This document shows positions 24,220 to 36,657 of a stretch of DNA of 64,000 nucleotides, piece after piece. The position numbers and the translations under genes were made by a program. The first letter of the stretch is position 1. Each line of letters begins with the position of its first letter. The DNA is from Cristatella mucedo (taxonomy: Eukaryota > Bryozoa > Phylactolaemata > Cristatellidae): contig WPIO01000057.1 in assembly GCA_009760855.2 (NCBI GenBank), positions 1,333,501 to 1,397,500 on the forward strand. The letters run 5' to 3'. The notes below the pieces were generated by a model. The model searched no databases and had not been told where the DNA came from. It was given only the letters and a program-made list of their open reading frames with translations.

Positions 24220-24770
24220 GAGGTAATAGTAATATTAATTTTTTTGACTCACTATGAGAACCACATATCTTTCTAGGAACTTTGTATACATGTATACTAG
24301 AAAGGAAGCACGCCAACTGAAGAGTGCTAACAGGTACCGTATCAGAACACATTAGCACGCCAAAGACAATTCACATGGATGGAGTGAATGCTGAGATGTA
24401 GATTATGTGGGCCTTCAGCTTCTTTTTCAATTTCGCAAAGTGAAGGAATGTCGTGACATCAGTCAATAGTGAGTTTTAGGGTTTCGGTGCATACGAACTG
24501 AAGGCAAGGTCTACACAGAAATTAAAGTTGGTTAGAGGTACAGCTAAATGACCAGAGTCAGAAGAGCAGATGGTAAGATGAAAGGCCCGACGAGGAAACA
24601 TTGCCCATAGGTAGAGATACCATAAGAGCCATTCCTTACTGCTAGCTGAAATAGCAAGTTTTCATTTGATGTGCTGGATCTCTCAGTGTACTAGCAGTGT
24701 CAGCAGTTGTAATCTGAGCAAAATGGCACAGACATACGATTCGCCTACTAGAGATGAGGGCCTTCATGGC
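24220..24770 (-). mobile_element. Old LINE family A remnant
   Basis: The minus-strand family A 3' UTR and C-terminus are recognisable by ordered blocks (ATCTTTCTAGGAACTTTGTA; GTGCATACGAACTGAAGGC; GGTTAGAGGTACAGCTAAATG). No frame is intact. Confidence 0.65.
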
Positions 24771-25019
24771 AGCACTTTAGTAAATGTATCCCCACTACTT
24801 AAAGTAACTGAATGCCAGTAAGCTGCCACCTATGCTTTATAACCTTGTGCATCACCAGCATTAAAGTAACTGGTAAATCATGCTTGCGAGCTACAACTTT
24901 GCCACAGCTGGATTCCTGTCAGGCCTAGTGAACAGCATCAACTTTCTTTCTCGTATCAATCCTCTAGCTCATTTCTCTTGTCTTCTCTCTGCCTCCATAT
25001 CTCCTTACTCACTGCTCTT

Positions 25020-25240
25020 TCTTTTTTCTTTCCCCTCCCCCTCTCTGCTCTCTCTATCCAATGCCCCCTCTCTCCCTTTCTCCCGCCCTCTCTCTCTCTC
25101 TCCCCACCGACCTCTCTGACTCTCTCTCTCTCTCTCTTCCTCTGTCTGTCTGTTCGTCTCTGTCTGTCTCTGACTGTGTGTGTCTCTCTCTCTCTCTCTC
25201 TCGCATTCAATCTCTTTCTGTGCTCTCTCTACCTCTCTCA
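25020..25240. repeat. (CT)n-rich low-complexity tract
   Basis: CT dinucleotide blocks mixed with CTGT and CCT units. The Ser/Leu-rich or Arg/Glu-rich frames are artefacts. Confidence 0.93.
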
Positions 25241-25259
25241 TCCTCTCTGTAGGTGACAT

Positions 25260-26155
25260 TAACAGCCTCCGAGCCTCTTCATTCTCCAAAGAGGCTTGCT
25301 AAGTGCAGCACCTGATTGAGCGTTGATATAAATGCATCCAAGAAGAGAAATGAAACCATTATGGGATGCCGACTAGTCACACAAGATCGCGATTGGTGAT
25401 GCATTTCAAATTTACGGTACCTTTGTTTAGGTCAATGGCATTCCATACATCTTGTTTGCACTGCATCTGATTGCCCGACAGACTGGTGGCCTCTTCATTA
25501 GCCCACTTCTGATGGCTATTGTTCCACCATTTGAGCTCAAACCAGGGTCATCTAAAGCCAAGCTACTAAACCAGTCATCCTCCTGGTGGCCTCACCCGAG
25601 CAATTAAAACGGTGCCAACCCAATGGATTCTATCAGTGCTAAGAGGAAGTTACAACAAATCTTGCAGCATCAGCTGTCTCTGCTGCACTATGGTGGCCCA
25701 CACTTCCACCAGACGAGGTCACGGTATGCTTATTCTATGGGGTCAATGTAGTGAACGAAAGTAAGAATGTTGGTCCAAGTCGGTGAAGTTGGTAGAATCT
25801 ACCACCACACTCTCGGATGCCGTGGGTTCAGCTCCCGAGGATGGTATGGCATACACTTACTTGAAAGCACTTCCAAGTACCTCTGGGGCACTTAGAGGTA
25901 CATATATTCCTGTGAGGTTTCACCAACACTGCTGTATTACTACTCACGACCCAGTAATTTGAAGAAAACCTGCCGAATGCCTGGTGAAACTGACATTTTT
26001 TGGACACTCCGGCAGGTTGTTGCATTGCCCTTGGCCACTCATAGAGCACAAGTGGAACCCACTCACTCGCACGGTGCAGTGTCAACAGACCACAAGACAG
26101 AATCAAGTAGCTGACAGGTGACTCAAACCTGGCTGGTTAGCATGGAAGAAGCAGC
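25260..26155. other. No identifiable gene; possible tRNA-like SINE piece
   Basis: Near 25780-25850, GGTAGAATC and GGGTTCAGCTCCC are spaced like Pol III A and B boxes, but no second copy of the flanks was found. The rest is unassigned. Confidence 0.3.
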
Positions 26156-26157
26156 AA

Positions 26158-26280
26158 AAGGTTTGAATAATTAGCCTTAGCCCAACGGGCAGCCCACTCA
26201 TTTCGGCCGACCCAGCAAAAGGTTTGAATAACTAACTAGCCTTACCCCAACTGGCAGCCCACTCATTTCGGCCGACCAGC
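26158..26280. repeat. Tandem duplication, unit about 62 bp
   Basis: The block AGGTTTGAATAA...TTAGCC...CAACNGGCAGCCCACTCATTTCGGCCGACC occurs twice side by side with a few differences. Confidence 0.9.
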
Positions 26281-26334
26281 CGCTCGATTCATCTGAATGA
26301 TCCCTGATCTATCCGAAGAAAAAGAGGGACAGTC

Positions 26335-26335
<1 letters not shown>

Positions 26336-26366
<31 letters not shown>

Positions 26367-27485
26367 TACTTGATAGAGCGCCCTCAGAGAACTTAATCTC
26401 TTTCTAGGCGCTTTACATTTGCTGCAAAGGGAAATGCAATTGAATGGTAAGTAAAATCATGCTTGAAAAACAAACAAAATGAATAACATGGTTAGGGGTG
26501 ACATGCACAAGGTCAGCATGCAAATGTGGTTAGTGACAGCATGCACAGTGTCAGCACTCATAAGCACGTGAAGGACGAATCACAGGGACCCACTAAATGC
26601 TGTCCTAAATAGGTGTGTTTTTAAGCTCCTTTTAAATGTGGTCAGGTCAGGGGATGTTCTGACACAGGTCGGGAGGGAGTTCCAGGCTTTGGGAGCATAT
26701 GAACTAAATGCACGGTCTCCTAAGGATTTAAGGTTTGTACGAGGTGCTTTTAGACTGTTGGATTCCGAAAAGCGGTTGGTACGATGCTTGGCCTGATGGG
26801 GTAGTATATCTGAAAGATCGGCTGGAGTCATAGAATGAAGGGACCTAAAAGTGAGCGACAAAACCTTGAAGTCAATCCGTTGCTTGACTGGTAGCCAGTG
26901 CAGGTCGGCGAGAAGTGGAGTAATGTGGCAACTGCGACGCTCACGGCAGACAAGCCTAGCTGCAGAGTTTTGGACCAGCTGCAACCGCCTGATTGCACAT
27001 GCTGGTAGGCCAGTAAGCAGTGAGTTGCAGAAGTCGAAACGAGATGTCACGAATGCATGGACCAACTTAGAGACCAACTTAGTGGTATCCTTATCTAAAC
27101 AAGCCCGAATTTTAGCAATGTTATGAAGCTGAAAATAGGCAGATTTAACTGTGGAGCTGATATGGTCGTCTAACGAGAGGCTGCTTTGGAATATGACACC
27201 TTGATTTCGAGCTGATTCGACAGGAGATATGCTGGCAGAGCCAATTTTGAGAGACAGCCTTTCCAATCTCTGAATCCCACTGGGTTTGCCCATAACTAGT
27301 AAGCTAGTTTTGTCATCGTTTAGTTTTAGAAAATTTGCTGCTATCCATGTGCGGATGTCATCAATGCATGCAGCAAGTGAGTTTAGAGAATTTGAGGTGC
27401 TCGAAGGCTGGGAGGGATCAAATCAAAAGTACAACTGAGTGTCATCCGCATAGAAGTGAAAGCCTAGATTGTGCTTGGCAATCAC
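26336..27485 (-). mobile_element. LINE family A, best preserved RT C-terminal frame
   Basis: The (AAT)n tail at 26336-26363, 3' UTR to about 26579, then an uninterrupted minus-strand frame of 237 residues (26580-27293) opening after the motif VMGKPSG. It contains the blocks KIGSASISPVESARNQGVIF, LVHAFVTSRFDFCNSLLTG, AARLVCRERRSCHITPLLAD, LHWLPVKQRIDFKVLSLTF, GDRAFSSYAPKAWNSLPTC and FKRSLKTHLFRTAFSGSL followed by stop. A small local duplication (TNLETNLV in the opposite frame) marks 27060-27085. Upstream YADD-region sequence extends to about 27485, where the copy is truncated. The intact frame suggests it is among the youngest A copies here. Confidence 0.92.
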
Positions 27486-27694
27486 ACACAGACTGCTTAT
27501 ACCGCTTGCACTGTTCTACTGCTGTCGGTTCAGCTTCTGGCTACATTGTCTCTCCCTCAGCCACCGAATGGTGGCCTTCCTCACAAATACAGCCTAGCAG
27601 AAAGAGAAACACGAGCCATGCTTGCCCACAGAAGCAGCACCCTCGAAGCCCAGGCCAGCAGGTCACAACTCAGCATTGGTGACAGGCGCACAGG

Positions 27695-27810
27695 ATTCGC
27701 AAAGAACTTGATCTCTATTCCCAAGCTTCACATATGCCAAGGGGCTCGAACCCACGACCTCATTAGTCATACATTGATTTCCTGACTTTGGTCGGAGCGA
27801 GCACTTACAC
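27695..27810 (-). mobile_element. tRNA-derived SINE family I copy
   Basis: On the minus strand, tail GAACTTGATCTCTATTC..., then CATATGCCAAGGGGCTCGAACCC in reverse, with B-box GGTTCGAGCCC and an A-box-like region near 27790. Preserves about 110 bp. Confidence 0.75.
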
Positions 27811-27811
27811 A

Positions 27812-28148
27812 TTAGATGAGTGCAGAGCAACCGGCTAAGAGACAGTCACGTCAGACAGCTGCATTTTGCTAAACAGCTGCTTCGACTGCATGTCGAATGC
27901 AGCAGGGTAGATGGCTGCCTACAGGGAGCAGCTAATGTGCTGGCAGAAGTATCCAAGGTCATTGCACTTGCCGACCAATCAAAAGGGAGGCCGAAGGTAA
28001 GGCACATCGCAGAAGGAGGCAAGCCATCCGGCTTGAGAAGGGCTGCAGCCAACTGGCCCCTAGGCTATGTTGCTATTAGAGAAAGCCTCCCTATGAACAT
28101 GAACACGACATCCGGTCGCAATCTTGCAGCAACCCGGATTCTTTCTTG
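27812..28148. other. No identifiable gene
   Basis: An open frame here joins the LINE downstream by chance. No similarity was recognised. Confidence 0.4.
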
Positions 28149-28149
28149 G

Positions 28150-28555
28150 AACCTCTACATCAAATCTTTTGGAGACCGTGCATTTAGCTCGTATGCTCCC
28201 AAATCCTGGAACTCACTCCTGACTTGCGTCAGAACATCCCCTGACTTGACCACATTTAAAAAGAACTTAAGAACACACCTATTTAGGACAGCATTTAGTG
28301 GGCTCCTACGATTCGTCCTTCATGTGCTTATGCGTGCTGACACTGTGCATGCTGCCACTAACAACATGTGCATGCTGACCCTGTGCATGTCACCCCTAAC
28401 CACGTTGTTTATGTTGTTTATCAAGCATGATATTACTCACGATTCAATCACGCTTCCCTTTGCAGCAAATGTAAAGCGTCTAGAAAGAGATTGAGTTCTC
28501 TGAGGGCGTTTTATCAAGTGCATTATTATTATTATTATTATTGTTATTATTAGGC
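28150..28555 (+). mobile_element. LINE family A 3' end
   Basis: The plus-strand frame SFGDRAFSSYAPKSWNSLLT ... FKKNLRTHLFRTAFSGLL is followed by 3' UTR, TAAAGCGTCTAGAAAGAGATTG and an (ATT)n tail at 28525-28551. Confidence 0.88.
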
Positions 28556-28559
28556 AGCA

Positions 28560-29170
28560 TTTTCTGAAACCATCGGAGCACGGCTGGCATGGTGGCCCAG
28601 CATGCGCAAAGAAGCCACTCCTAAACGGTCAAGAACATACAGCTCCGTCGGGCCATATTGCACCACATGCCCATCGACCGATCGAGTGCACAAAGCATGT
28701 GAGCACGTGTGCCTCCTTATGCTCACAGCCGATGGACAGCTGCAGCATAAACGATCGCATACTGATGGAAGATGCAAATCCGAGAGATCATCTACCGAGG
28801 CGATGCAAAGCGACTGAGCCAGACAAGAGGCAAGGGTTCCATATCCTTGGGCAGATGCTTGGTCTGTGAAAGAACAGCACACACTGCACTACTGCTGCAA
28901 CAAAAATAAACCCTGCAGTTTCATCTGACTCGCCACTACTGAAAGGAAGGTTAAAGATGTTTCCACACAAACAAGCATAGAGTGGTCATCAAGTAAAGAT
29001 AACAGCAGACCGTTTTAATGCAGCTGCTGGGTGAGGCTCCATGGCTAAATGTAAAATGTGTGTTAAAGCAGCCAATACAAGATAGTTCAAGTTAAGTAAA
29101 GGTCGGCTAATTAAACAGCCTTATTAATTTAGCAGCAAGAGCCTTAGCATATCACCCCAACCGTGCTTGC
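28560..29170. other. No identifiable gene
   Basis: Unassigned, with overlapping frames on both strands but no domain. Confidence 0.45.
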
Positions 29171-29174
29171 TCTA

Positions 29175-29372
29175 GGCAGCACAACAGGATTGCCTGATTG
29201 AGGACATGAACGCACGACCCAGGTCGTGAAGTGCAAGAACCTATCCACAAGCAGCAGTTGCCTTACCACTAACCACTCATCGTGCTTTCTTTGAAGCAAA
29301 TGTAAAATGCCAAGGAAGAGATTAAGTTCTCTGAGAGCGCCATATCAAATGCCTTATTATTATTATTATTAT
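29175..29372 (+). mobile_element. Composite: SINE-like head beside a LINE tail
   Basis: A minus-strand B-box-like segment (CATGAACGCACGACCCAGGTC) lies at 29200-29225. It is followed at 29285-29372 by the plus-strand LINE 3' tail (AAATGTAAAATGCCAAGGAAG AGATTAAGTTCTCTGAGAGC) ending in (ATT)n. Confidence 0.6.
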
Positions 29373-29589
29373 TGTTATTAAGATAAGCTACCGAACGGCT
29401 GAATAAGTAGAGCCTCGAGTAACTGGCAAGTCCGTCGGGTGCGCAGCTGTGGCATGTCACTTACACTCGGAGTCATGACTAGTCTGTGGAGATAGTCGAT
29501 GGTGTCCAGGTAATCGAGTCTGCTTCTTATACTTGTTCTCCTGCAATGACAAAAAGAGAGAAACTGCTTGAATTAGCTGCCCCACTAGC

Positions 29590-29770
29590 ACACATGCACA
29601 TGCACGCACACACACACAGCACACAAACACAGACAGCACACACACACACACACACACACGCACGCACACACACACACACGCAGGCATGCCCATACTCACA
29701 GAACACATACACGCACATACCAAACACACACAAAACATGCATACAGCACACATAAACACATCTCGAGTAA
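29590..29770. repeat. (CA)n-rich tract with CATGCA units
   Basis: CA dinucleotide array with CACGCA and CATGCA variants. Confidence 0.93.
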
Positions 29771-29949
29771 GCACATGCGTGTGCATGCACTTTCACTCGC
29801 ACGCAAGTGTGCATGCTCCTGCTCTAGCAAGCATACACAAGCACATAATCACATTGGCCATATCCACCAGCAGCTCGAAGCCAAGTGGCGACCAGGAGCT
29901 TAGTCGTGCTACTACCCATACTAAAGGACATTTGAAGTAGCAGGCCTCC

Positions 29950-31365
29950 TCTAAAAAAAAAGTTAGCACGGAGCTACACATCCCATGCTCCACAATCCAG
30001 TCCAGCAGCTACTGCGAGAAGGACTTGATTGCTGATTTGCTGTTCTCTGCCCAGCACATGGCTAGAGCAGTTTGAAAGATCAATGGCACATCGTTAGGCA
30101 AAGTCCCAGCAGTTATCCAATTTCTAAAAGAAGATGATGCCAACCCCACAATTTACAGAAGTGGCCAGGGGTGGCCTGGGCAGGGGCTCCGGGCTAACAT
30201 GCCGGCTAGGCATGTTATAAGTGCCAGGAATGCATTGGATGGCCACCCAGACGGCGATGCTAGCTTAGCCAATTCCAAGAGCCCGGTTGACTGGAGACAA
30301 ATCGAGAAGGAAATGCCGTCACGAGTAGCTACCGACGATGCCAATGCACTAGGCCATCGCCTAGCCGGTGTTGGTTGCAGTCAAAGTCAACTGCTGGAAA
30401 AACGAACAGCAATGCTGCAACAGGAGTTAGCCACTAGGTCGTTACCTCACTTGGCAGCAGTATGACGATCGGCCAGCTATTATGTGCTGACAGCCCTAGT
30501 TGCTATAAGCTTGTAGAGAGTCTGCCCGAAGTAGCATGCCTTACTAGCGACAATCCTTTTTTCTTTCACCAGAGCGACAGCAGCATTGTTGGTAGGGCTG
30601 TTGCTTCATTTCACGTGCTTGGTCCATTACCGATTGACCAGTAATGGTATCAGGCACATATGATACACAGTGCTGCTCTGCTACCTGAACTAGGGAGGCT
30701 TAGACAGACATAACTTTGCTTGCATTGAGGTCACCTCTACCGATAACCATTACCAAGGCCTCACCCCACCTCCGAAAGTTGCCAAAGCTGATCATGCCGA
30801 CACTGTAGCAGCAGCCAGCTTGAACATAACGTCCCAACCAAGATTGCAAAGGACTGCCATCAAAAGCAATCTGAGAAGACACAGAGCGATGACTGCACAA
30901 TACCACACGAAGTGGTTCCTGGTCGAACAGTGGATACACTAAGGGTTCTGTCGTTGACATACGACGTCTCTCTGGCTTTTGTTCCTGCTTACTTAGCAAT
31001 GAATGTACACAGCAGCATCGGCGACGTTCTGACGTCACCGACCCCTCTCAGGACCTCCCGAGTTGCTGCTAATCCCCTTCACTTATAGACATTCAGCAAG
31101 GATTGATTTTGCTCTGAAGGTCTGTGCTTACTGCCACATCCTTTATTATGCAACAATTTCTTCTATTTAGACACATCATTTGCACTACTATTCTACACCA
31201 TCTACATGTAGCCACTGTCTTCCTAGTTCAATAAACCTTTGCATTTCCATCCCTATTCCCGTAATAAGGGCTATGGATTACTGATTCCTCATCGAAAGCA
31301 AATCAGGCTTTAAGAGGGCTACAGAAAAACGGCAGCATAACCCCAGCTTAGTCCATATGGCTTTG
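29950..31365. other. No identifiable gene
   Basis: Unassigned. No repeat family or protein was recognised. Confidence 0.45.
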
Positions 31366-31369
31366 AGGA

Positions 31370-31460
31370 GCAACGTCGGTGACACAATGGGCAATGTAGC
31401 AGGACTCTTATGCCCTGTGGACCCAGGATCACATCCTGCTGCCAGAAGGACTAGTTGACA
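31370..31460 (+). mobile_element. Possible tRNA-derived SINE remnant
   Basis: GTCGGTGACACAATGGGCAA resembles an A-box region and GGATCACATCC a B-box about 50 bp later, as in tRNA-derived SINEs. No matching second copy exists in the window. Confidence 0.35.
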
Positions 31461-31499
31461 CCAAACACGACTGGCTGTCCACGATGCCCCCATGGCCCT

Positions 31500-34400
31500 T
31501 GGGGATGCGAGTAGGATTCAATCGGAAGGGTACACCAGAAAATACCATTATCAGGCTGTAGCTCAATATGAATAAGTAGGAAGATGAGCAATACACCTGC
31601 ATAGCACTGTCAGAGAATGTAATATCTTTCTAGGTACCTCCAAATTTGATAAGGAAATAGATTTTTCTAAAGTAGCATGCAGACACACACACACTAATGT
31701 ATAAAAGATGTAACATCTTCTTTATATGAATTGTAGCACATTCAGAGCATTGCTTGGGGCAAAAAGAAAAGACATGACAGAGAACAGAGATCAAGGATTG
31801 ATTACATGAAGACATCTATGCAAAGGCTCAGCAGAGAAACAAGACAAGCCAGTGCCAAAAGGTTAGTTCGTCCACTGGTGTGTCCAAGCAGGATTAGTAG
31901 GTCGATAGGAGAAGATGCAAGGCTTTAGAGAAGCAGCCGACAAGTCTGGAGGTCAGGAAGCACGGTTAGCCATTTCCAGTAAAAGAGCTAGCTGCTCATT
32001 CCAGAGGGTTGCAGACACACGAAGGGCACGCAGCAACAACCTGCAGAGGCCAGTGCAATCGGTAGCGGTGGCAGCAGCAGCACAAATCCTGTCTCTACCG
32101 GCTGGCCATTCACATCCGGTTTGCCGTGGTCAGCAGGGAACTATGCTTGCTTTTTTGGCATGTGCTGGTAAAGCCACTTGCGGCTCACTTACTGCAGTCT
32201 CTTACCTTCAAGATTGTAGGGCCACTGCTAGTTCTGTACTTGCTGGCCTGTAAGTGACACAAGACAAACTTAGATGTTCACAGCAGCAAAGTCGCCAGGA
32301 TGCAGCGTGTAGAGAGGACGATGGAAACGCACAAGAACAGTCTGCTGACAATGCGAGTGTCGGCTGACAATGAGTGTGTCTCACGTGCCTCATAGACTTT
32401 GAAGCAAAACTCGTGTATAGGTGGGAAGAACTCCAGAATGGCAGACTGGCCCAAGTTAGCCCAGGGAAAGAATGGTGCACATTTATTAGAAGCACATCGA
32501 TTTGACGTCGGAGTGGTTCATCCGCCATTGCACCTCCTACCCTTCACGTGGGAGAGTATTTTGGCTGAGTGTTGCTGCACGTCTTACTATCTTGACGCTC
32601 ACTGCGAAGAGGGCTGGCAGCCATTGTCTAGTTGTACACTGGGGTAGCTCTTAAGTTAGCAGCAATACTAGCCCTTGTCTTAGTGAGTCTGACTAGGGCA
32701 CCTAGAGCAGCCTCGAGCAGTAGACTAGCCACGAAGCATTGGGCAGGGGACACATTAGTTAACCGGGAGGAGTGATGTGTCAGCCTGACAGAGAGATCCT
32801 CAGGTTAGAATAGAGCTTCGTTCGGACAAAGAGCAGTCAAGATGTGGACCGACTGCTGTACTCGATTAGACGAATGGCATAAGGATGGCAAGCTGGTGCA
32901 TGGGCCATCTGATTACAGTTGGAAGGGAATAGGCCTGAGAACTGATACCGAGAGCAGGTTGCTGAAGTAGTAGCAATGCTTAAGGTCAGGAGTTCGGAGA
33001 GAAAGAGTATAAACGAGACGACTGACAGAGCTGGGGGCTGCAGCTTCGGTAGTCGATGAGAGACTACGCCTCGAGAGCACGAGAGTCAAACCTAAGGCGA
33101 TGAACAGCTAAGTGCAGCTTAGGCGGTGCAGTTGTGTTCTGCCAGCTACTCAGTTAGCTGCTCGTATCTTGGGGTGCTGTAGCGGCAGCCTTCGGGGTCT
33201 GCACCATCGCTAGCGATGCAGGTGTAGGGCAGCTTATTGTAGTCGGGCTTCGGGAGTTCTCTCGAATCTAACTCCGTCGGTCCGTTGCACGCCATGTAAA
33301 GCGCTTGCGTGTAACCATTACTAACAGGCCAACAATAAACTGTTGCTTTCGGCACCTAGTTGTGGCCGCTTGTGTTTTAACCGCACTGCAGCGCTGCATT
33401 GCACCGTCCACCGGTAGAGAACCGGGGACGAACTTCTGCGCAGTTACAATTGTAGCACAGCATTTCCTTAATATACTGCTATGCCTTACAGTCTGCATAC
33501 TGCCACCAGGGAGTCATTTGAAACCAACTGGGGAGTGACAGCAAATGGCAGGATGACAGTTACAGATAACAGCATGCAGAAAGTGATCCAATTGCAGGCC
33601 CAAGTGATTCCACAAGGCAAGTGAGCCGATGACATGCCCCAGAACACACAGGTAGATGGCTGCAGTTATCAGGCAGCTTTAGGGACAGACAGGGTGCAGG
33701 AAAATCTCAGAGGCTTAATCACAAATATGTACACCCACTCTCCATAACTGCTCTTTAAGATGCATTGTTTGTCCATGGTACACCCCAGGCCAATCACCAG
33801 AGTCAGCCGGTCTCATTGTCAGCAACAGAGGTTCCCCTATGGTATGATCCGTCGGCTGCGCATGGATCGCTGCTCCATGGCTGGACTAAAGGATCGGTAC
33901 CTACCTGCTTCAAAAATCAAAGCACAGACCCAAGCCATCTGCCAGCAACAAGCCTGAATGTCTCGAGCTTCGATGGAAAAAGCTCGGCTGAGCCCGGCAG
34001 CACACGGACCAAGCCCAAATCACTATCTCCATTTTTATGGTTGCTAGCTTGCTTTGGCAGCAGCCCATATCCTTATCTGCCTTTCAATAGTCACTTCCAG
34101 TAGAATGCCAAAGCGCTCGTGGTATCTGGCACGGAGCAAGCCATTTCAGCAAGACCTATGCTCAGGACAGGTGCAACGGTAAAGTCAGCACAGCTCACTT
34201 CTACCTGCCTAGCCAAACCTAATATGATAGCAAGGCAGGCTACAGCATGACTGGATGTCTGGGCAGCTGCGCTTGCTGCAGCCCTTCCATCGGGAGCTGC
34301 TAGCGATGGGGCTGTGAGCTTTACTTTGCAGCCATGCGCTAACGTCACTCACACTGCCAATTGCACAGCAGCTGCAGACCCATGGCTTAAGGTGTGCAAG

Positions 34401-34670
34401 AAATTTAATGCAAAGGACAGCAAAGGTGGAGGTAGTGTGCCGGCGGCAGATAACTTGCACTGCTTTGCAGCCAGCCGATGCTGCAGATGCCCAAAAAACT
34501 GCATGTCTGTTTAAGGTGAAAGGCAAATGAATTACCTTTGCTGTCATCTCAATAATAATACCAACAAGCGTTAGCACAGCACATAGGAAAACTAAATATC
34601 TTCTCAGAGCATGTAGGCTCTCGAAGGACGATTGACTCAGGCAGAGCAAGCGGTTTGAGGATCAGTTGGT
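31500..34670. other. No identifiable gene
   Basis: Unassigned. Several frames of 70-145 codons lack recognisable domains. A weak family A-like tail fragment (AATATCTTTCTAGGTACCTCC) is at 31618. Confidence 0.4.
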
Positions 34671-34674
34671 TTCA

Positions 34675-35690
34675 AAGCATGTTTTAAATGATGTAAAATT
34701 AGGGCGTGTCGTGATCTCAGTCGATAGCGAGCTCAGTGCTTTGGTAGCATAGGCACTGAAGGCATGGCCTCCAAATGATTTGACATTGGCTAGTGGTGAA
34801 ACTAAACATTAGGCAGAGGAGCAGGTGGCAGGACCAGAAGCCATATTAGTAAGTTTTCAGATCGGTAGGTAAGAATACGAGAATGGAGAGAAGTCATCTA
34901 GTCATGCCCAATTTTAGAATAGGTCACTCAGATTCTATGCAGAGGCTATAGGAAATATGCCAGCCAAGCTCATTTTAAGGGTAATGCTTTCCACTTTCTC
35001 GGTGAAAATTGAGTTCTGCAAGTATTATGTTAGCTTAATCGTCTCTAAAAATGAAATTTTTAGCTACGGTTCAGTACAAATCAAGCACTCCATGCAGCAG
35101 CAGGAGAGCTGAGTGAGTTTGAGGTGCTAGAAGGCACGTAGGGATCAAAGCACAGATGGAGCTGTGTGTAGTCTGCATACAAGTGAAAGCTTACATTTTA
35201 CTTAGTTACTAAGTTGGCAAATGACAAGAGTTCAAACTAAGAAAAGAGGTGGACCTTCAGCAGATCTCTGGGATAGCCCATACTTACAGGCACACTGGAT
35301 AACAGTTAAAAGGCAATGGGCTTAGAAGTCCTCCCCCACCCAGCACATGTAATGTAACCCACCAAATGTAATGTAATATACCTCTGTCTGTAACTCCACA
35401 AAGCCACACAGACTATGTGGGAGTTATACAGGAGTGTTGTATAGCAAACTCAAAGCCTCACCGGCTTTTGCCATGCACCAGATAAGACCTGAACCATCCC
35501 AAGGCAGCTCTAGTGATGCTCGGGTAAGATGACAAGATGATATGTGCTTAAGAAAGACTTGCCGAGGTCCAGCATAACTAGCAGAGAGACTGTAACTAAG
35601 TCAGCATTCCTAATAAGGTCAAGACTGAGACCGACCGAGGATTTATACTTTGAGAACAGTATATGGGAGGCTGTATTCGAGATTGGCTAC
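34675..35690 (-). mobile_element. Old LINE family A copy with a family B insertion
   Basis: Ordered family A blocks on the minus strand, strongly diverged (GTCGATAGCGAGCTCAGTGC; CAAATGATTTGACATTGGC; GAGTGAGTTTGAGGTGCTAG; GGGATAGCCCATACTT; CTAAGTCAGCATTCCTAATA). No frame is open. A family B 3' end splits it at 35343-35478. Confidence 0.7.
35343..35478 (-). mobile_element. LINE family B 3' terminus
   Basis: TGTAATGTAA units, then the conserved 3' end (CTGTCTGTAACTCCACAAAGCC ACA... in minus orientation), about 130 bp, truncated at the CGGCTTTTGCCATGCA block. The terminal repeat is partly duplicated. Confidence 0.8.
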
Positions 35691-35699
35691 TTCAGTTCT

Positions 35700-36655
35700 G
35701 TCGTAAGACATATATGAACCGAAGAGGCAGCCACGGAAGCAGGCGAGCAACCCCAGCCAGCCAGCTAGCCTGCCTGCATGGTTCGAACGAAAACGAGTCT
35801 ACTGCCACCGCAGTCGTATGACTTTGCAGAGCAGTAAAGAGCTTACTGTAGGCAGAGGCCGGGAGTGAGGGGCTGTGCACAGCACTGCTCGGTTGCCAAC
35901 TCATCACTCAAGTAGCTGCCAGCAGTAATGAGGAGATGCACGATCGGCAACGAAGTTCGGCTAAAGCCGCGTGCAGCCCTACGCTGCTCGGCAGGGGGCT
36001 GCGTCTTAGCCTATCGGCAGTCAAAGAATCGGCGGCGGCACCTGGAGATGCCCGATGAGAGCCGGCAAGCACGAAGCAGCAGCGCCACAGCCGCAAGCAA
36101 ACCCTTGCTTGCACGATGCTTTTGCTCGTGCGTCGTCGGTGTCTTTCTTCTACTAGTTTTAGCAAATTCTTTATCGGAGGAAAGTATTTGAGAGGCTGTT
36201 CTGCTGTTCCAGAATGAGGCCTTCGAATAAGGCAATCTTTAATTTACCCTACTGACAAGATTCACGAACGTACACGTGTAGCAAAGCAAGGGAAGTTGGG
36301 CAATCGCTTGGCATTCGGGAGCCCATTGCTGACAAAGGGCGAGTAGTGGTTAGCAAGTTGCAACGAGCTGCGAGTGCATTTTACAAAATTCCGTCTGAGA
36401 CCTTGAAGCCTGACTGCTTACTGAACCTGCAGCCGGACGTATTCGCTTTCTAGGGCGATTGCAGCCACATTAAAGTACTGCTAACTGTCTCCTGAAAAAG
36501 GATACTACTAAAACTAGTAGAAGACACCGGTGCAGGAGCAAAAACCATAAGCAAGCGTTTGCTTGCACATGGCACTGCTTCGTGCTTACCGACTCTGATC
36601 AGGCATCTCCAGGTGGTACCGATTTTTTTTTTTACTGCATTTTGAAAGTTTTGCA
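35700..36655. other. No identifiable gene; locally GC-rich
   Basis: 35.9-36.15 kb is GC-rich with a frame on each strand. Neither gives a recognisable domain or a clear start-plus-donor pair. Confidence 0.35.
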
Positions 36656-36657
36656 TG

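Noticed and set aside
24956-25289. Arg/Glu-rich minus frame resembling a coiled-coil protein
   Set aside because: Low-complexity CT/GA tract, not a gene.
27820-28494. 224-codon plus frame
   Set aside because: Chimera of unassigned sequence running by chance into a LINE C-terminal frame.
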